Assembly (NCBI RefSeq): GCF_026319305.1
Contig: NZ_JAPDMV010000017.1
Location: 1 to 64,000, forward strand
DNA: 64,000 bases
From: Methylophaga sp. OBS4
Lineage (GTDB): Bacteria; Pseudomonadota; Gammaproteobacteria; Nitrosococcales; Methylophagaceae
Reading direction: 5' to 3'
Position 1 is the stretch's first letter, and the number at the start of each line of letters is the position of its first letter. Both the position numbers and the translations under genes were made by a program. This document shows, one piece after another, positions 1-9,761 of the stretch. Under the pieces are notes generated by a model, which searched no databases, was not told the origin of the DNA, and was given only the letters and a program-made list of their open reading frames with translations.

Positions 1-320
1 GTGACGGCCGCCAGTAAGATGGCGAAAAACAGCAGGGTCAGAGACAGCATCCAGATGTCTTGCGGGAAGATGGTCAGGTTGAAGAAGGTGAACTGGCGGT
101 TGGGAATATCAAACAGGATGGCTTGTTCGCCGTCCCAGCGCATGTAGGGGCCAATGAAAAACGGCAGCCATACCGCCATGCCCATCCATTTCCGCAGCCG
201 GAAACGGCCTTTCATTCGCTTGGCGACGACTTTGCCTTCTCCGGTGTTCACATGCCAGTCTGACATTTCGTCGTAGATGGAACCGGAATCGATTGCCGGA
301 TTAGTTTGCTGCTCTGTCAT
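1..320 (-). CDS. ccoG: CcoG, cbb3 oxidase accessory protein (partial, N-terminal part)
   Basis: The first 106 codons of a CcoG/FixG/RdxA-type protein; the rest runs off the left edge. Reading back from the ATG at 320, the protein has a soluble N-terminus, then the family pattern FIGPYMRWDG followed by AILFDIPNRQF, and a first hydrophobic segment after PQDIWML. CcoG is a membrane-bound polyferredoxin with a role in copper handling during cbb3 oxidase assembly; the cluster-binding cysteines would lie in the missing part. It follows the ccoNOQP genes on the same strand, as is usual, but a hairpin at 401-435 separates them, so it may be only partly co-transcribed. The Shine-Dalgarno sequence is weak (GAGAC). 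Confidence 0.9.
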   Translation of the reverse strand, partial: MTEQQTNPAIDSGSIYDEMSDWHVNTGEGKVVAKRMKGRFRLRKWMGMAVWLPFFIGPYMRWDGEQAILFDIPNRQFTFFNLTIFPQDIWMLSLTLLFFAILLAAV

Positions 321-400
321 AAAAGCGTCTCTAGGCGTATCTCTTGGTAGATTTTAACATACGGCACAATCATAATTAGCATTTGCTGATATATATTTAT

Positions 401-435
401 GATAAAAAAGCCGACGGTAAGCCAGCTTTTTTATC
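401..435 (-). terminator. Hairpin, likely terminator of the cco operon
   Basis: An 11-bp perfect inverted repeat (401-411 and 425-435) reads on the minus strand as GATAAAAAAGC, a 13-nt loop, then GCTTTTTTATC. The T-run after the stem suits a Rho-independent terminator on the minus strand, downstream of the 39-residue gene and before ccoG. The stem is A/T-rich, so termination may be partial. Confidence 0.5.
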
Positions 436-458
436 AATGAAATTATGAAAATAGCACG

Positions 459-578
459 TCAGTCGTCGTCGGATTTGTTATCCATGTTTTTAATAATATT
501 ATAGCCGATAAAGCCAATGACGATAATCGCGACCACCACGCTGGCAATTGCGCCCACAACAACAGCATCAATACCCAT
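459..578 (-). CDS. 39-residue single-pass membrane microprotein in the cco operon
   Basis: A short gene between ccoP and ccoG. An AGGAG Shine-Dalgarno sits 7 nt before the ATG at 578. The product starts MGIDAVVVGAIASVVVAII, continues as one hydrophobic helix (about residues 4-28), and ends in a charged tail, KNMDNKSDDD. I do not recognise a named family. Size and topology resemble CcoM, a single-helix subunit described for the Pseudomonas stutzeri cbb3 oxidase, but I have no alignment to support homology. The strong ribosome binding site, position 71 bp after ccoP and the terminator straight after it argue for a real, co-transcribed gene. It may be an oxidase assembly or stability subunit. 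Confidence 0.7.
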   Translation of the reverse strand: MGIDAVVVGAIASVVVAIIVIGFIGYNIIKNMDNKSDDD

Positions 579-649
579 TTTTTAATCTCCTGACTGAATT
601 GCTGAATTATGATGACCCTGACAGCATGTCAGGGTCCATAACCTTTAAA

Positions 650-1576
650 TTACTGACCACCACCAAGCTGGTGAACATAAACAGCCAGTTTCTTGATTTC
701 GGTTTCGGTCAAGCGTTCAGTTTCAGTTCCGTCATATTCCGGTTCTTCATCCCACTCCAGTGCTTCCAGTTTGACTGCCAGTTTTTCACTCCATGAAGGC
801 ATCACTGCTACACGGGTAAGAGGATCGGAAGCATCGTTGACGCCATGCAGAATAGTGTGGCGGATTTCTTCTTCCTCACCGGAAAAACGCCAGATTTTAT
901 CTGTCAGATTCACAGAACCCAGTTGCTGGACACCTTTACCATCCTGGCCATGACAGGCCACACAGCCTTTTTCGTTATACAGTTTCCAGCCAGCCTCAGT
1001 TGCATTGCCTTCAGAGGCATTCATCACAAACTGTACCAGACCATCAACTTCTTCTGTTTTGAGCATTTTTTCGTGCGCCGGCATCATACCCTGACGGCCT
1101 TTTGCCAAAGTGGCCATGATAGTATTCACATCTCCACCATAGAGCCAGTCATCATCAGCCAGGACAGGATAGCCGGAACCCGCCGCCGGATTACCACCGG
1201 TGCCGTGACAGGCTGCACAGTTGTCACCGTAAAGTACTTTACTGGAACCCACAGCATAGTTACGCAATTCCGGATCAGTCAGGATTTCTTCTGCAGTCAT
1301 CTCAGCCAGCCTGTCTTCAAAAGGTGCACGCTTGGCTTCAACTTTGGCCAAATCTTCTTTGTACTCTTTGATTTGAGTCCAGCCTAACAAACCTTTAGTA
1401 CTGTCGCTGACCAGTGGCAGTGATGGATAAAGGATAAAGTAAACCAGCACCAGCAAGCCGCTGAGATACAGGGCATTGGTCCACCAGCGGGGCGGTGGAT
1501 TGTTCAGCTCTTTAATGCCATCCCACTCGTGTCCGGTATCAGACACTTGGTTAGGATCATTTTTGTTATCAGCCAT
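650..1576 (-). CDS. ccoP: CcoP, di-heme cytochrome c subunit III of cbb3 oxidase
   Basis: A 308-residue protein with an N-terminal cytoplasmic stretch, one membrane helix (about residues 34-54) and two periplasmic cytochrome c domains. The heme c motifs are visible as CAACH and CVACH. CcoP passes electrons from soluble cytochrome c to CcoO and the CcoN active site. I chose the ATG at 1576 (MADNKNDP) because GGAG lies 8 nt upstream; the longer frame to 1606 has no good ribosome site. The start overlaps the ccoQ stop by 8 bp (ATGGCTGATAA type junction), so translation is probably coupled. Order ccoN-ccoO-ccoQ-ccoP is canonical. Confidence 0.96.
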   Translation of the reverse strand: MADNKNDPNQVSDTGHEWDGIKELNNPPPRWWTNALYLSGLLVLVYFILYPSLPLVSDSTKGLLGWTQIKEYKEDLAKVEAKRAPFEDRLAEMTAEEILTDPELRNYAVGSSKVLYGDNCAACHGTGGNPAAGSGYPVLADDDWLYGGDVNTIMATLAKGRQGMMPAHEKMLKTEEVDGLVQFVMNASEGNATEAGWKLYNEKGCVACHGQDGKGVQQLGSVNLTDKIWRFSGEEEEIRHTILHGVNDASDPLTRVAVMPSWSEKLAVKLEALEWDEEPEYDGTETERLTETEIKKLAVYVHQLGGGQ

Positions 1577-1778
1577 CTTTTTTCTCCGAATTTGTCTCGT
1601 CATCATCCAGGGGCATGGTGCGATGGGACTCGAGTTTGTCTTTATTTTTCGGGTTCAGCACCCAGAAATAGAGTCCAACCATCAGCAGAAATATCACTAC
1701 CGTGAACACCAGACCGAACCAATCTGTTGCAGTCATCGCGTTCCAGTCAGTATGGAAATACTCTTGAAGTTTAGTCAC
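1569..1778 (-). CDS. ccoQ: CcoQ, small cbb3 oxidase subunit IV
   Basis: A small protein with one membrane helix ([22 protein letters not shown]) followed by a charged cytoplasmic tail starting NPKNKDKLE, the usual CcoQ layout. CcoQ stabilises the cbb3 complex. The start is uncertain. TTG at 1799 would overlap ccoO by 29 bp. GTG at 1778 sits on the ccoO stop and gives 69 residues, keeping the coding-looking segment [14 protein letters not shown] at 1736 gives 55 residues. I prefer 1778. Its 3' end overlaps the start of ccoP. Confidence 0.85.
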   Translation of the reverse strand: MTKLQEYFHTDWNAMTATDWFGLVFTVVIFLLMVGLYFWVLNPKNKDKLESHRTMPLDDDETNSEKKDG

Positions 1779-2451
1779 GATAGTCTCTACCGGGTTCAAA
1801 TTTCACCATGGTGCCCAACACTTGCAGATAAGCCACCAGTGCCTGCATTTCAGTCTTGCCCTCTACGGAAGCTGCAGCTCCTTTGATATCTTCATCACTG
1901 TATGGCACTCCGAGCACTTTCATAGCACGCAGACGTTTCTCCATTTTTGCACCATCAACTTCTGCATCATCCAGCCATGGATAGTTCGGCATGACCGATT
2001 CGGGTACCACAGAACGTGGGCTACGCAAATGCTGGATTTGCCAGGCATCGGAGTATTTGCCACCTACACGAGCCAAATCGGGCCCGGTTCGCTTGGATCC
2101 CCATTGGAATGGATGATCGTATTTGGACTCAACGGCCAGAGAGTAGTGTCCGTAACGATCTTTTTCATCGCGAAAAGGACGCACCATCTGTGAATGACAC
2201 AGGTAACAGCCTTCACGCTGATAAATATCACGACCGGCCAATTCCAGTGCAGTGTATGGACGTACCCCTTTCAACTCTTCATATTCCGGATGCACATCAT
2301 CTTCAAATGTTGTGTTCAGATAGAACAGCGGGACAATCTCAACGATACCCCCTACGGAGACGACCAGCGCTGTTGCCAGCACCAGTGCCCAGATATTTTT
2401 TTCCAGTTTTTCCTGAAAGGTTACTGGCTTATTAGAGTTATGCTCAGACAT
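1771..2451 (-). CDS. ccoO: CcoO, mono-heme cytochrome c subunit II of cbb3 oxidase
   Basis: A 226-residue membrane-anchored cytochrome c. An N-terminal helix ([21 protein letters not shown]) is followed by the heme-binding motif CYLCH and then the family segment with [15 protein letters not shown]. The methionine ligand probably lies in the [10 protein letters not shown] region. CcoO relays electrons from CcoP to the CcoN heme b/binuclear centre. The ATG at 2451 (MSEHNSNKP) is chosen over the upstream frame to 2511 because AAGGAG lies 6 nt before it, 10 bp after the ccoN stop. Confidence 0.96.
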   Translation of the reverse strand: MSEHNSNKPVTFQEKLEKNIWALVLATALVVSVGGIVEIVPLFYLNTTFEDDVHPEYEELKGVRPYTALELAGRDIYQREGCYLCHSQMVRPFRDEKDRYGHYSLAVESKYDHPFQWGSKRTGPDLARVGGKYSDAWQIQHLRSPRSVVPESVMPNYPWLDDAEVDGAKMEKRLRAMKVLGVPYSDEDIKGAAASVEGKTEMQALVAYLQVLGTMVKFEPGRDYRD

Positions 2452-2461
2452 TCCAGTCTCC

Positions 2462-3886
2462 TTAAATGTTAGCTGCTGTCGCCATCTCTGCGGATGGTTT
2501 GGCAATTGCACGACGAATAGTTACCGTCACGTTGAACAACATGACGCAGGCGCCCAGGAAGAAGATCAGACCGCCCGCCGCACGCATCGCATAATAAGGA
2601 TGCATTTGAGCGACTGATTCAACAAAGGTATAAGCCAGATTGCCGTAATCATCATAAGCACGCCACATCAGACCTTGCATGATGCCTGACACCCACATCG
2701 CCGTGATATACACCGCTGTGCCGATAGTGGCCATCCAGAAATGCAGATTAACCAGACGTACCGAGTACATGGTTGTCCCCCACATACGTTCCACCATGTG
2801 ATACAGCGCACCGATGGAAACCATCGCCACCCAGCCGAGAGCCCCGGAGTGAACGTGACCGATAGTCCAGTCAGTGTAGTGAGACAACGCGTTTACGGTT
2901 TTCGCCGCCATGACCGGGCCTTCAAAAGTCGACATCGCATAAAAGGCCAGCGATACAATCAGAAAACGCAGGATATAATCGGTACGCAATTTGTCCCAGG
3001 CACCACTCAAGGTGAACATTCCGTTAATCGCCCCCCCCCATGAAGGAATGATCATCGCCAGTGAGATAGCCGCACCCAGCGAACCGGTCCAGTCAGGCAA
3101 GGCGGTGTATTGCAGATGGTGTGCGCCCAGCCAGACATAACCGAAAATCAAAGCCCAGAAGTGAATAACCGACAAACGGTAGGAATAGACCGGACGGTTT
3201 GCCTGCTTGGGAACGAAGTAATACATGATGCCAAGGAAACCCGATGTCAGGAAGAAACCAACCGCATTATGCCCCCACCACCATTGAATCATCGCATCCT
3301 GAACACCGGCAAAGATAGAATAGGATTTCCACATTTCAACCGGAATAGTCAGACTGTTTACCACGTGAAGATAGGTAATCATGATCATCATTGACAGGAA
3401 GAACCAGTTCGCAACGTAGATGTGTGAAACCTTGCGAATGGAAATAGTCATGATGAAGTTGAAGGTGTAAGCCAACCATACGGCGGCGATCAAAATATCC
3501 AGCGGCCATTCCAGTTCGGCATACTCTTTAGATTGTGTGATCCCTAAAGGTAAGGTAATTACCGCACCCAGGATAACCAAGTTCCAGCCCCAGAAGGTAA
3601 ACCAGGCCAGTTTGTCGCTCCAAAGGCGGGTGCTGCAGGTTCGCTGCACGATGTAGTATGCGGTTGCCATCAGTGTTGAACCACCGAAAGCAAAAATGAC
3701 CGCGTTAGTATGTACTGGACGCAGTCGCCCGAAGCTGATATAGGGGTTATCGAAGTTCAGAAACGGCCAAGCCAGTTCTGATGCGATATAGACACCGACG
3801 CCGGTGCCAATGACCAAGTAAACGCACGCCATATAGGCGAACCACTTGACCACTTTATAGTTATACTGCTGTTGTTCCGCTTGCAT
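2462..3886 (-). CDS. ccoN: CcoN, catalytic subunit I of cbb3-type cytochrome c oxidase
   Basis: A 474-residue polytopic heme-copper oxidase subunit with about 12 membrane helices. Expected histidine ligands are visible, including [14 protein letters not shown] near the N-terminus, the [12 protein letters not shown] copper-ligand helix and the [12 protein letters not shown] segment for the two hemes. It reduces oxygen to water with high affinity and pumps protons. ATG at 3886 is preferred over the in-frame GTG at 3895: the AAGG motif is well spaced only for the ATG. It is first in the operon and is preceded by a promoter region with an FNR box at 4029-4042, which suggests induction at low oxygen. 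Confidence 0.98.
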   Translation of the reverse strand: MQAEQQQYNYKVVKWFAYMACVYLVIGTGVGVYIASELAWPFLNFDNPYISFGRLRPVHTNAVIFAFGGSTLMATAYYIVQRTCSTRLWSDKLAWFTFWGWNLVILGAVITLPLGITQSKEYAELEWPLDILIAAVWLAYTFNFIMTISIRKVSHIYVANWFFLSMMIMITYLHVVNSLTIPVEMWKSYSIFAGVQDAMIQWWWGHNAVGFFLTSGFLGIMYYFVPKQANRPVYSYRLSVIHFWALIFGYVWLGAHHLQYTALPDWTGSLGAAISLAMIIPSWGGAINGMFTLSGAWDKLRTDYILRFLIVSLAFYAMSTFEGPVMAAKTVNALSHYTDWTIGHVHSGALGWVAMVSIGALYHMVERMWGTTMYSVRLVNLHFWMATIGTAVYITAMWVSGIMQGLMWRAYDDYGNLAYTFVESVAQMHPYYAMRAAGGLIFFLGACVMLFNVTVTIRRAIAKPSAEMATAANI

Positions 3887-3895
3887 AGCGACCAC

Positions 3896-4279
3896 ACCTT
3901 CTCTCTATGGAAAACACGTTCTCAGCCCCATTAATTGTCTTATGTCGAGGCTGGGACCCTTTTCTTCACGCTTATAGATAAAGCCACCCAATTTTACATT
4001 AAAAATTTTCTTGCTCTTTACCAAAACCTTGATCCAGATCAAGTGACAAGTGAAAAACCACGGGGGGAACAGTCATATGCCTTATTTATTTGCGTAGCGG
4101 AGAATTTTCCTAAGAACAGGGAAGGTGGTCAAGTTATAACCATCGACCTTTGCCAGTCATCACTAGCTGTTCTCAAAAAAAACAACTACTTACAGCAACA
4201 AGCCAGGCAAAAAGAAATCATGAGTCAAATCACATTTTTGTCAACTGCGATAAAAAATTTGTTGGCGAATCAATTCTGT
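3896..4279. other. Intergenic region without a gene (ccoN upstream)
   Basis: This 384-bp AT-rich stretch holds the FNR box and ccoN promoter in its left part. The right part (about 4045-4279) has no recognisable gene, terminator or repeat. A plus-strand open frame crosses it (3935-4411) but runs through the operator and antisense to the Mth938-like gene, so I do not call it. Confidence 0.6.
3971..4042 (-). promoter_or_regulatory. FNR/Anr-type operator and promoter region of ccoNOQP
   Basis: The perfect palindrome TTGATCCAGATCAA lies at 4029-4042, the FNR/Anr consensus TTGAT-N4-ATCAA. On the minus strand possible -10 hexamers follow at 4001-3996 (TAATGT) and 3976-3971 (TATAAG). The first places the box near the class II activator position (about -41 to -46). 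FNR-family control of cbb3 operons is well established; the exact start site is inferred. Confidence 0.85.
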
Positions 4280-4666
4280 TTAAAAACAAACGGCCAGGAC
4301 AACTCTGCGTTCTTCAGTCAACAGCAGATTATAAGTGCGGCAGGCGGCGCCGAGATCCATGATTTCAACACCGATATGATCCTGCATCAGGATTGCAGCT
4401 ATTTGCTGTAACTCAACAGTAAGACCGGAACCGGTAGCAAATAAAATCACTTCCGGATCCAGTCTTTTGAGTTCAGCCAGCTCGCTGTCTGTGAGTTGTG
4501 TGATATCCCTCACCTGCCAGTCCTTGAACAACTGCTCGGGCGTCAGAATAAAGTTGGTCTCGATGGGCTCGAGATGGGATTGGTTTTTGGGACGAATAAC
4601 GACTTTGTTATCGTCATAGGAATGGATCTGGTTGTATTCAGGAACCGCTTCCAGACTCAGTTTCAT
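4280..4666 (-). CDS. Mth938-like domain protein (DUF498 family)
   Basis: A 128-residue soluble protein. The segments ILTPEQLFKDW, EVILFATGSG and EIMDLGAACRTYNLLLTEERRVV fit the Mth938-like fold (DUF498/DUF598; mitochondrial relatives are NDUFAF3-like). No catalytic residues are known for bacterial members and the function is not established. It lies 8 bp downstream of ihfB on the same strand, so it is probably the last gene of that transcript. Family assignment rests on the ATGSG and ACRTYNxL patterns. Confidence 0.85.
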   Translation of the reverse strand: MKLSLEAVPEYNQIHSYDDNKVVIRPKNQSHLEPIETNFILTPEQLFKDWQVRDITQLTDSELAELKRLDPEVILFATGSGLTVELQQIAAILMQDHIGVEIMDLGAACRTYNLLLTEERRVVLAVCF

Positions 4667-4674
4667 CTGAAATA

Positions 4675-4965
4675 TCAGTAACCTGCGGCATCATTGACGC
4701 GGTCACGGAGTTCCTTGCCAGGTTTAAAATGTGGAACATATTTTTCGTCCAGTTCCACTGATTCACCGCTTTTTGGATTACGGCCGATACGTGGTGGACG
4801 GTGGTGCAAAGTAAAACTGCCAAACCCGCGAATTTCAATACGATCACCTTGTGACAAACTGTCACTCATCTGTTCGAGGATTAATTTCACGGCAAGCTCA
4901 ACATCGCGGTAATTCAATAGAGATTGTTTCTCAGATAAAACTTCAATCAAATCTGATTTGGTCAT
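4675..4965 (-). CDS. ihfB: Integration host factor subunit beta
   Basis: A 96-residue HU/IHF family DNA-bending protein. The beta-arm signature [14 protein letters not shown] and the [10 protein letters not shown] motif identify the IHF-beta type; the start [10 protein letters not shown] matches the family start. It heterodimerises with IhfA, bends DNA sharply and assists sigma-54 promoters, which is relevant to the glnA promoter at about 45.77 kb. It follows rpsA, the conserved order, but a strong terminator (5044-5070) separates them. Confidence 0.98.
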   Translation of the reverse strand: MTKSDLIEVLSEKQSLLNYRDVELAVKLILEQMSDSLSQGDRIEIRGFGSFTLHHRPPRIGRNPKSGESVELDEKYVPHFKPGKELRDRVNDAAGY

Positions 4966-5043
4966 GTCTTTAAAATTCCTGGAGTTAATGCGCTAAACAC
5001 CGATGTTAAGAATGTTTATCAATCCATTGATTCAAGGAGAGAA

Positions 5044-5070
5044 TAAACACCCGGACAAGCCGGGTGTTTA
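5044..5070 (-). terminator. Rho-independent terminator after rpsA
   Basis: A perfect 11-bp stem, TAAACACCCGG / CCGGGTGTTTA, with a 5-nt loop sits 18 bp after the rpsA stop on the minus strand. The 3' arm ends in a short T-rich stretch (GTTTATTC), so it should end rpsA transcription at least partly before ihfB. Confidence 0.8.
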
Positions 5071-5088
5071 TAACCTGAAACAAGATAA

Positions 5089-6762
5089 TTAATTATCTTT
5101 TTGATCCATTTGTTCTTTCAGCAGATCACCCAAAGTGGTGTTGCCGGAAGATAGGTTGCTGTACTCTTTCACCGCTTCAGATTCTTCCTGATCATCTTTA
5201 GCTTTGATAGACAACGTCAGCGTGCGATCTTTACGAGACATGCCGGTGAATTTAGCTTCAACTTTTTCACCAACAGCCAGTACTTTGCTCGCATCTTCAA
5301 CACGTTCCCGGGCAATATCAGCCACACGGATATAACCTTCTACACCTTCAGCCAACTCGACAGTTGCACCACGTGCATCTACTGCGGTAACGGTACCGGT
5401 AACGATGCTTCCGCGTGGGTTTTCAGACAGGAATGCAGAGAACGGGTCGTCCTGCAGTTGTTTGATGCCCAGCGAGATACGTTCACGCTCAGGGTCAATT
5501 GCCAGTACAACGGCTTCAATATCATCACCTTTCTTGAAATCACGAATCAGTTCTTCGTTATCTTCTTCCCAAGAGATGTCAGACAGGTGAATCAGACCGT
5601 CGATACCACCGTCCAGACCGATGAAGATACCGAAATCAGTGATTGATTTGATGGCACCGCTTACTTTGTCACCCTTGTTATGAGTCATTGCAAACTCTTC
5701 CCAAGGATTGGCCTGGCATTGTTTGATACCCAGTGAAATACGGCGGCGGTCTGCATCGATATCCAGCACCATCACGTCTACTTCATCACCCAGTTGAACC
5801 AGTTTAGATGGGTGAACGTTTTTGTTGGTCCAGTCCATTTCAGACATGTGAACCAGGCCTTCAACGCCGTCTTCGATTTCAACGAAGCAGCCGTAGTCGG
5901 CAATGTTAGTGACTTTACCGTGGATACGGGTACTGTTTGGATAACGACGTGCGATATCTTTCCAAGGATCGTCACCCATTTGTTTCAGACCCAGAGAAAC
6001 ACGCTCACGTTCTTTATCAAATTTCAGAACCTGCACTTCAATTTCATCGCCGATGGCAACAACTTCAGAAGGATGTTTGACACGTTTCCATGCCATATCA
6101 GTGATATGTAACAGACCGTCAATACCACCCAGGTCTACGAATGCACCGTAGTCAGTCAGGTTCTTGACGATACCTTTGACCACTTTACCTTCTTCCAGGG
6201 TTTCCAGCAGTGCTTCACGTTCTGCACTGTTTTCTTCTTCCATGATCGCACGACGTGAAACAACGATGTTATTACGTGGACGATCCAGTTTGATCAGTTT
6301 GAATTCGAGGTCTTTACCTTCCAGATGGGAAGTGTCACGAATAGGACGCACGTCAACCAGAGAACCCGGCAGGAAGGCCCGGATGTTTTCCAGATCGACG
6401 GTGAAGCCGCCTTTTACTTTACCGGAGATTACACCAGTAACCGTTTCGTTGGCTTCGAATGCATGTTCCAATTTAATCCATGCTTCGGCCGCTTTGGCTT
6501 TTTCACGAGATAGTTGTGTTGCACCAAAACCATCTTCCAGTGATTCCAGTGAGACATCGACCAGATCACCAACAGAAACAGTGATTTCACCATTTTCGTC
6601 GAGGAACTCTGATACTGGAATAGCGCCTTCTGATTTCAGACCGGCATTGACCATGACAACATCGGGGCCTACATTGACTACCGTACCGGTAACAATTTTG
6701 CCTGGTTGCATTGGAGTTGAATTTAGACTCTCTTCAAAGAGATCAGCAAAGCTTTCGCTCAT
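5089..6762 (-). CDS. rpsA: 30S ribosomal protein S1
   Basis: A 557-residue protein with six S1 RNA-binding repeats, the standard gammaproteobacterial length. Repeats 3-6 show the pattern [30 protein letters not shown] and a degenerate last copy ([11 protein letters not shown]). It binds mRNA leaders on the 30S subunit and helps start translation. The ATG at 6762 ([13 protein letters not shown]) has AAGGA 9 nt upstream and matches the family start; the longer frame to 6819 does not. It sits between cmk and ihfB, the usual order. Confidence 0.98.
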   Translation of the reverse strand: MSESFADLFEESLNSTPMQPGKIVTGTVVNVGPDVVMVNAGLKSEGAIPVSEFLDENGEITVSVGDLVDVSLESLEDGFGATQLSREKAKAAEAWIKLEHAFEANETVTGVISGKVKGGFTVDLENIRAFLPGSLVDVRPIRDTSHLEGKDLEFKLIKLDRPRNNIVVSRRAIMEEENSAEREALLETLEEGKVVKGIVKNLTDYGAFVDLGGIDGLLHITDMAWKRVKHPSEVVAIGDEIEVQVLKFDKERERVSLGLKQMGDDPWKDIARRYPNSTRIHGKVTNIADYGCFVEIEDGVEGLVHMSEMDWTNKNVHPSKLVQLGDEVDVMVLDIDADRRRISLGIKQCQANPWEEFAMTHNKGDKVSGAIKSITDFGIFIGLDGGIDGLIHLSDISWEEDNEELIRDFKKGDDIEAVVLAIDPERERISLGIKQLQDDPFSAFLSENPRGSIVTGTVTAVDARGATVELAEGVEGYIRVADIARERVEDASKVLAVGEKVEAKFTGMSRKDRTLTLSIKAKDDQEESEAVKEYSNLSSGNTTLGDLLKEQMDQKDN

Positions 6763-6870
6763 TGTTAAATATCCTTGACCCTGTTTTAAGGCAACAGAAT
6801 CACCAAAAATTACCTGCAAAATGCAGGATAGTTAAACACCCTATCCGACAAGGCCGGACAGGCACCAAAT

Positions 6871-7539
6871 TTAAAAGTCAGTACAATATGCCCTGACTTT
6901 TTCATACACAGCATCAATTCCCAACGCGGTAGAATCGAGGATAAGCGCGCCTTCGGCCGGCCGCAACGGGGCCACTTCACGCTCGCTGTCACGTCGATCA
7001 CGTTCGGAAATTTCCGCAACGAGATCAGAAAGGTTACTCTCAATTCCTTTCTGTTTCAACTGCTTATAACGCCTTTGCGCCCGCTCTTCGGCACTGGCCG
7101 TTAAAAACACTTTAAATTGTGCATCCGGAAACACCACAGTGCCCATATCACGGCCATCAGTAGCCAGTCCCGGCGCATGACAAAAATCGCGCTGCCGCTG
7201 CAATAATGCAGTCCTCACCGAAGGTATCGCCGCGACTTTAGAAGCAGCATTGCCGGCCTGTTCCGAACGAATCAACAGGCTTACATCCTCCCCTTCAAGC
7301 AGCACTTTCAGATCATCATCATTGAGCTCAAAACGCACATCCAGCGTCTCGGCCAGGGCTGTCAGCGCTTTTTCATCAGCCAGATCAATCTGATGTTTCA
7401 AAGCCGCCTGCGCCAGAACACGATAAATGGCGCCGCTATCCAGATAATGCCAGCCAAAGTTACGGGCAATCAGCTGGGCGATTGTGCCTTTGCCTGAGCC
7501 ACTGGGACCGTCAATCGTCAGAACCGGGATATCAGCCAT
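6871..7539 (-). CDS. cmk: Cytidylate kinase
   Basis: A 222-residue P-loop kinase that phosphorylates CMP and dCMP. The Walker A motif GPSGSGKGT is at about residues 10-18, and [13 protein letters not shown] is the CMP-binding/LID signature. Length is normal. The ATG overlaps the end of aroA by 8 bp, so translation is probably coupled. rpsA follows 108 bp downstream. Confidence 0.97.
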   Translation of the reverse strand: MADIPVLTIDGPSGSGKGTIAQLIARNFGWHYLDSGAIYRVLAQAALKHQIDLADEKALTALAETLDVRFELNDDDLKVLLEGEDVSLLIRSEQAGNAASKVAAIPSVRTALLQRQRDFCHAPGLATDGRDMGTVVFPDAQFKVFLTASAEERAQRRYKQLKQKGIESNLSDLVAEISERDRRDSEREVAPLRPAEGALILDSTALGIDAVYEKVRAYCTDF

Positions 7540-8854
7540 CGATTTCCTCGATATTCAGTCCGGCTTCAGCGGCCAGTTCTACAAAACCCGGGAATGAAGT
7601 TGCCACATTGGCACAATCATTAATCTGAATACTGCCTCCGGCTTGCAGACCGGCAATGGCAAATGACATGGCAATACGATGATCCCCATGGCTTTCCACT
7701 TCACCGCTGCCAATCACACCGCCGTTAATCACAATGCCATCTGCGGTCGGTGTCGCATCAATACCCAGGATTTGCAATCCGTCTGCCATCGCCTGAATAC
7801 GATCACTTTCTTTAACGCGCAGTTCTTCAGCGCCCGTCAGTACCGTTTGCCCTTCTGCACAGGCTGCAGCGACAAACAGCGCCGGAAATTCATCAATCGC
7901 CAGTGGCACTTGATCTTCCGGAATCCGAATGCCTTTCAACGGTACATATTTGACTCTAATATCCGCAACCGGTTCACCGCCGGTCACAGTTTCATTGAAC
8001 AAGGTGATATCAGCGCCCATCATATTAAGAATATTGATCACACCAATACGGGTGGGGTTGATACCGACATGTTTCAGCGTAATATCCGAGCCGGGCGCAA
8101 TGGCGGCTGCCACCATAAAAAATGTCGCTGATGAAATATCTGCGGGCACATCAATATTGGTTGCCGTTAACTTGCCGCCACCTTCAATGCTGATAGTGCT
8201 GCCGTTGACGACAACGGGATAGCCCATACCTGCGAGCATGCGTTCTGTGTGATCACGGGTGGGAGCCGGTTCGGTCACACTGGTTTTGCCCTCGGCATAC
8301 ATACCTGCCAGCAATAAACAGGATTTCACCTGGGCACTGGCCATCGGCAGCGTGTAATCAATGCCTTTGAGTTTGCTGCCACCATGAATAGTCAGTGGCG
8401 GTTTGCCGCCCTCATCCGTATCAATAGTTGCACCCATCAAGGCCAGCGGTTCGGTTACCCGCTTCATCGGTCTGCCGGACAATGATTTATCGCCGGTCAG
8501 AGTGCAATCAAACGCCTGCCCGGCAAGCAAACCGCTCAGCAGTCGAATCGAGGTACCGCTGTTACCCAGATAAATAGCTTTGTCCGGCACTTTCAGGCCA
8601 TGCATACCGACACCATGAATCGTCACACGGCCTTTGTCCGGCCCTTCAATATTGACGCCCATCGTTCTGAATGTAGCCAGGGTAGCCAATGCATCTTCAC
8701 CTTCCAGAAAACCGGTCACTTCCGTAGTGCCTTCAGCCAGAGCGCCAAGCATAATGGAACGGTGTGAAATGGATTTGTCGCCGGGAACCCGAAGTTCACC
8801 TGTTATACGCCCGCCGGGCTGCACAATATATTTCTTATTATTTTCGCTGGTCAC
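7532..8854 (-). CDS. aroA: 3-phosphoshikimate 1-carboxyvinyltransferase (EPSP synthase)
   Basis: A 440-residue EPSP synthase, the sixth step of the shikimate pathway. Signatures include [31 protein letters not shown] and the C-terminal [11 protein letters not shown]. The start is GTG at 8854 with GGAG 9 nt upstream. It lies 19 bp after tyrA and overlaps cmk. Motif order (residue AGNSGT Ala replaced by Leu-Gly context, ending GNSGTSI) is that of the longer class of EPSP synthases rather than the short E. coli type; this class call is tentative. Confidence 0.97.
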   Translation of the reverse strand: MTSENNKKYIVQPGGRITGELRVPGDKSISHRSIMLGALAEGTTEVTGFLEGEDALATLATFRTMGVNIEGPDKGRVTIHGVGMHGLKVPDKAIYLGNSGTSIRLLSGLLAGQAFDCTLTGDKSLSGRPMKRVTEPLALMGATIDTDEGGKPPLTIHGGSKLKGIDYTLPMASAQVKSCLLLAGMYAEGKTSVTEPAPTRDHTERMLAGMGYPVVVNGSTISIEGGGKLTATNIDVPADISSATFFMVAAAIAPGSDITLKHVGINPTRIGVINILNMMGADITLFNETVTGGEPVADIRVKYVPLKGIRIPEDQVPLAIDEFPALFVAAACAEGQTVLTGAEELRVKESDRIQAMADGLQILGIDATPTADGIVINGGVIGSGEVESHGDHRIAMSFAIAGLQAGGSIQINDCANVATSFPGFVELAAEAGLNIEEIDG

Positions 8855-8873
8855 GCTTGACTACTCCACTCCG

Positions 8874-9761
8874 TCACACTTCACTGTTGTCTATTAAATC
8901 CGGATCGGCGAACCGGGTATCACGGGCTTTTTTAGCTCTGGCAAAAACCTCAATCAGAAAGTCACCGTCACCCTCGCGGATGGCCTGTTCGATCTGGTTC
9001 AGTCCCTGATGATATTGCTCCAGTAAGCTCAGAATCGCATCACGGTTGCCCAGGCAGATATCACGCCACATCACCGCATCGCTGGAAGCAATACGGGAAA
9101 AATCACGAAACCCGCCAGCCGCATAACGTAATACTTCATCGCAGTCATCACGCTGTGCCAACAAACCCACCAGATTAAACGCCAGAACATGCGGCAAATG
9201 GCTGGTCGCGGCCAGTACAATGTCGTGATGTTCGACGTTCATTTCAAACACTTCGGCGCCGGTTAACTGCCACATGGCTTTGACTTTGGCTGTCGCAGCA
9301 GCATCGGTTTCGGCGACCGGGGTTAATACGATGCGATGATCCTGATAAAGCAAGGCAAAAGCCGCGGAAGGGCCACTTTTCTCGGTGCCGGCAATCGGAT
9401 GTCCCGGTACAAACTGTCTGAATTTATCGCCCAACGCTTGTCTGGCAGCTGCCACTACCTGTGCTTTGGCACTGCCGCCATCAGTAATGATGGCTTCGGG
9501 ATTGAGATGAGGCGCCATCTCTTCAAATACACGGGACATCGCTCCCATCGGCACCGCAACAAATACCATATCCGCTTGTTTGACCGCTTCGCTGACAGAG
9601 TCCGCAGCATGGTCGATAAGTCCCAGCTCCAGGGCTTGCTGACGGGCAGCTTCGCTACGTGAATAACCGACCACCTCGTTTACCGCACCGTTTTTTTTCA
9701 ATGCCAATGCCAGCGAACCACCAATCAAACCCACACCGATAACAGCCAGACGGTTAATCAT
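8874..9761 (-). CDS. tyrA: Prephenate dehydrogenase (TyrA family)
   Basis: A 295-residue NAD(P)-dependent dehydrogenase. The Rossmann motif GVGLIGGS is at about residues 9-16 and the segment PGHPIAGTEKSGP is the prephenate/arogenate dehydrogenase active-site signature. It makes 4-hydroxyphenylpyruvate or tyrosine. No chorismate mutase domain is fused and no ACT domain is seen. Its ATG overlaps the hisC stop (TGATG). Confidence 0.96.
   Translation of the reverse strand: MINRLAVIGVGLIGGSLALALKKNGAVNEVVGYSRSEAARQQALELGLIDHAADSVSEAVKQADMVFVAVPMGAMSRVFEEMAPHLNPEAIITDGGSAKAQVVAAARQALGDKFRQFVPGHPIAGTEKSGPSAAFALLYQDHRIVLTPVAETDAAATAKVKAMWQLTGAEVFEMNVEHHDIVLAATSHLPHVLAFNLVGLLAQRDDCDEVLRYAAGGFRDFSRIASSDAVMWRDICLGNRDAILSLLEQYHQGLNQIEQAIREGDGDFLIEVFARAKKARDTRFADPDLIDNSEV

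Noticed and set aside
3935-4411. 158-codon plus-strand open frame upstream of ccoN
   Set aside because: It crosses the FNR operator and runs antisense to the Mth938-like gene; no ribosome site and no recognisable domain.
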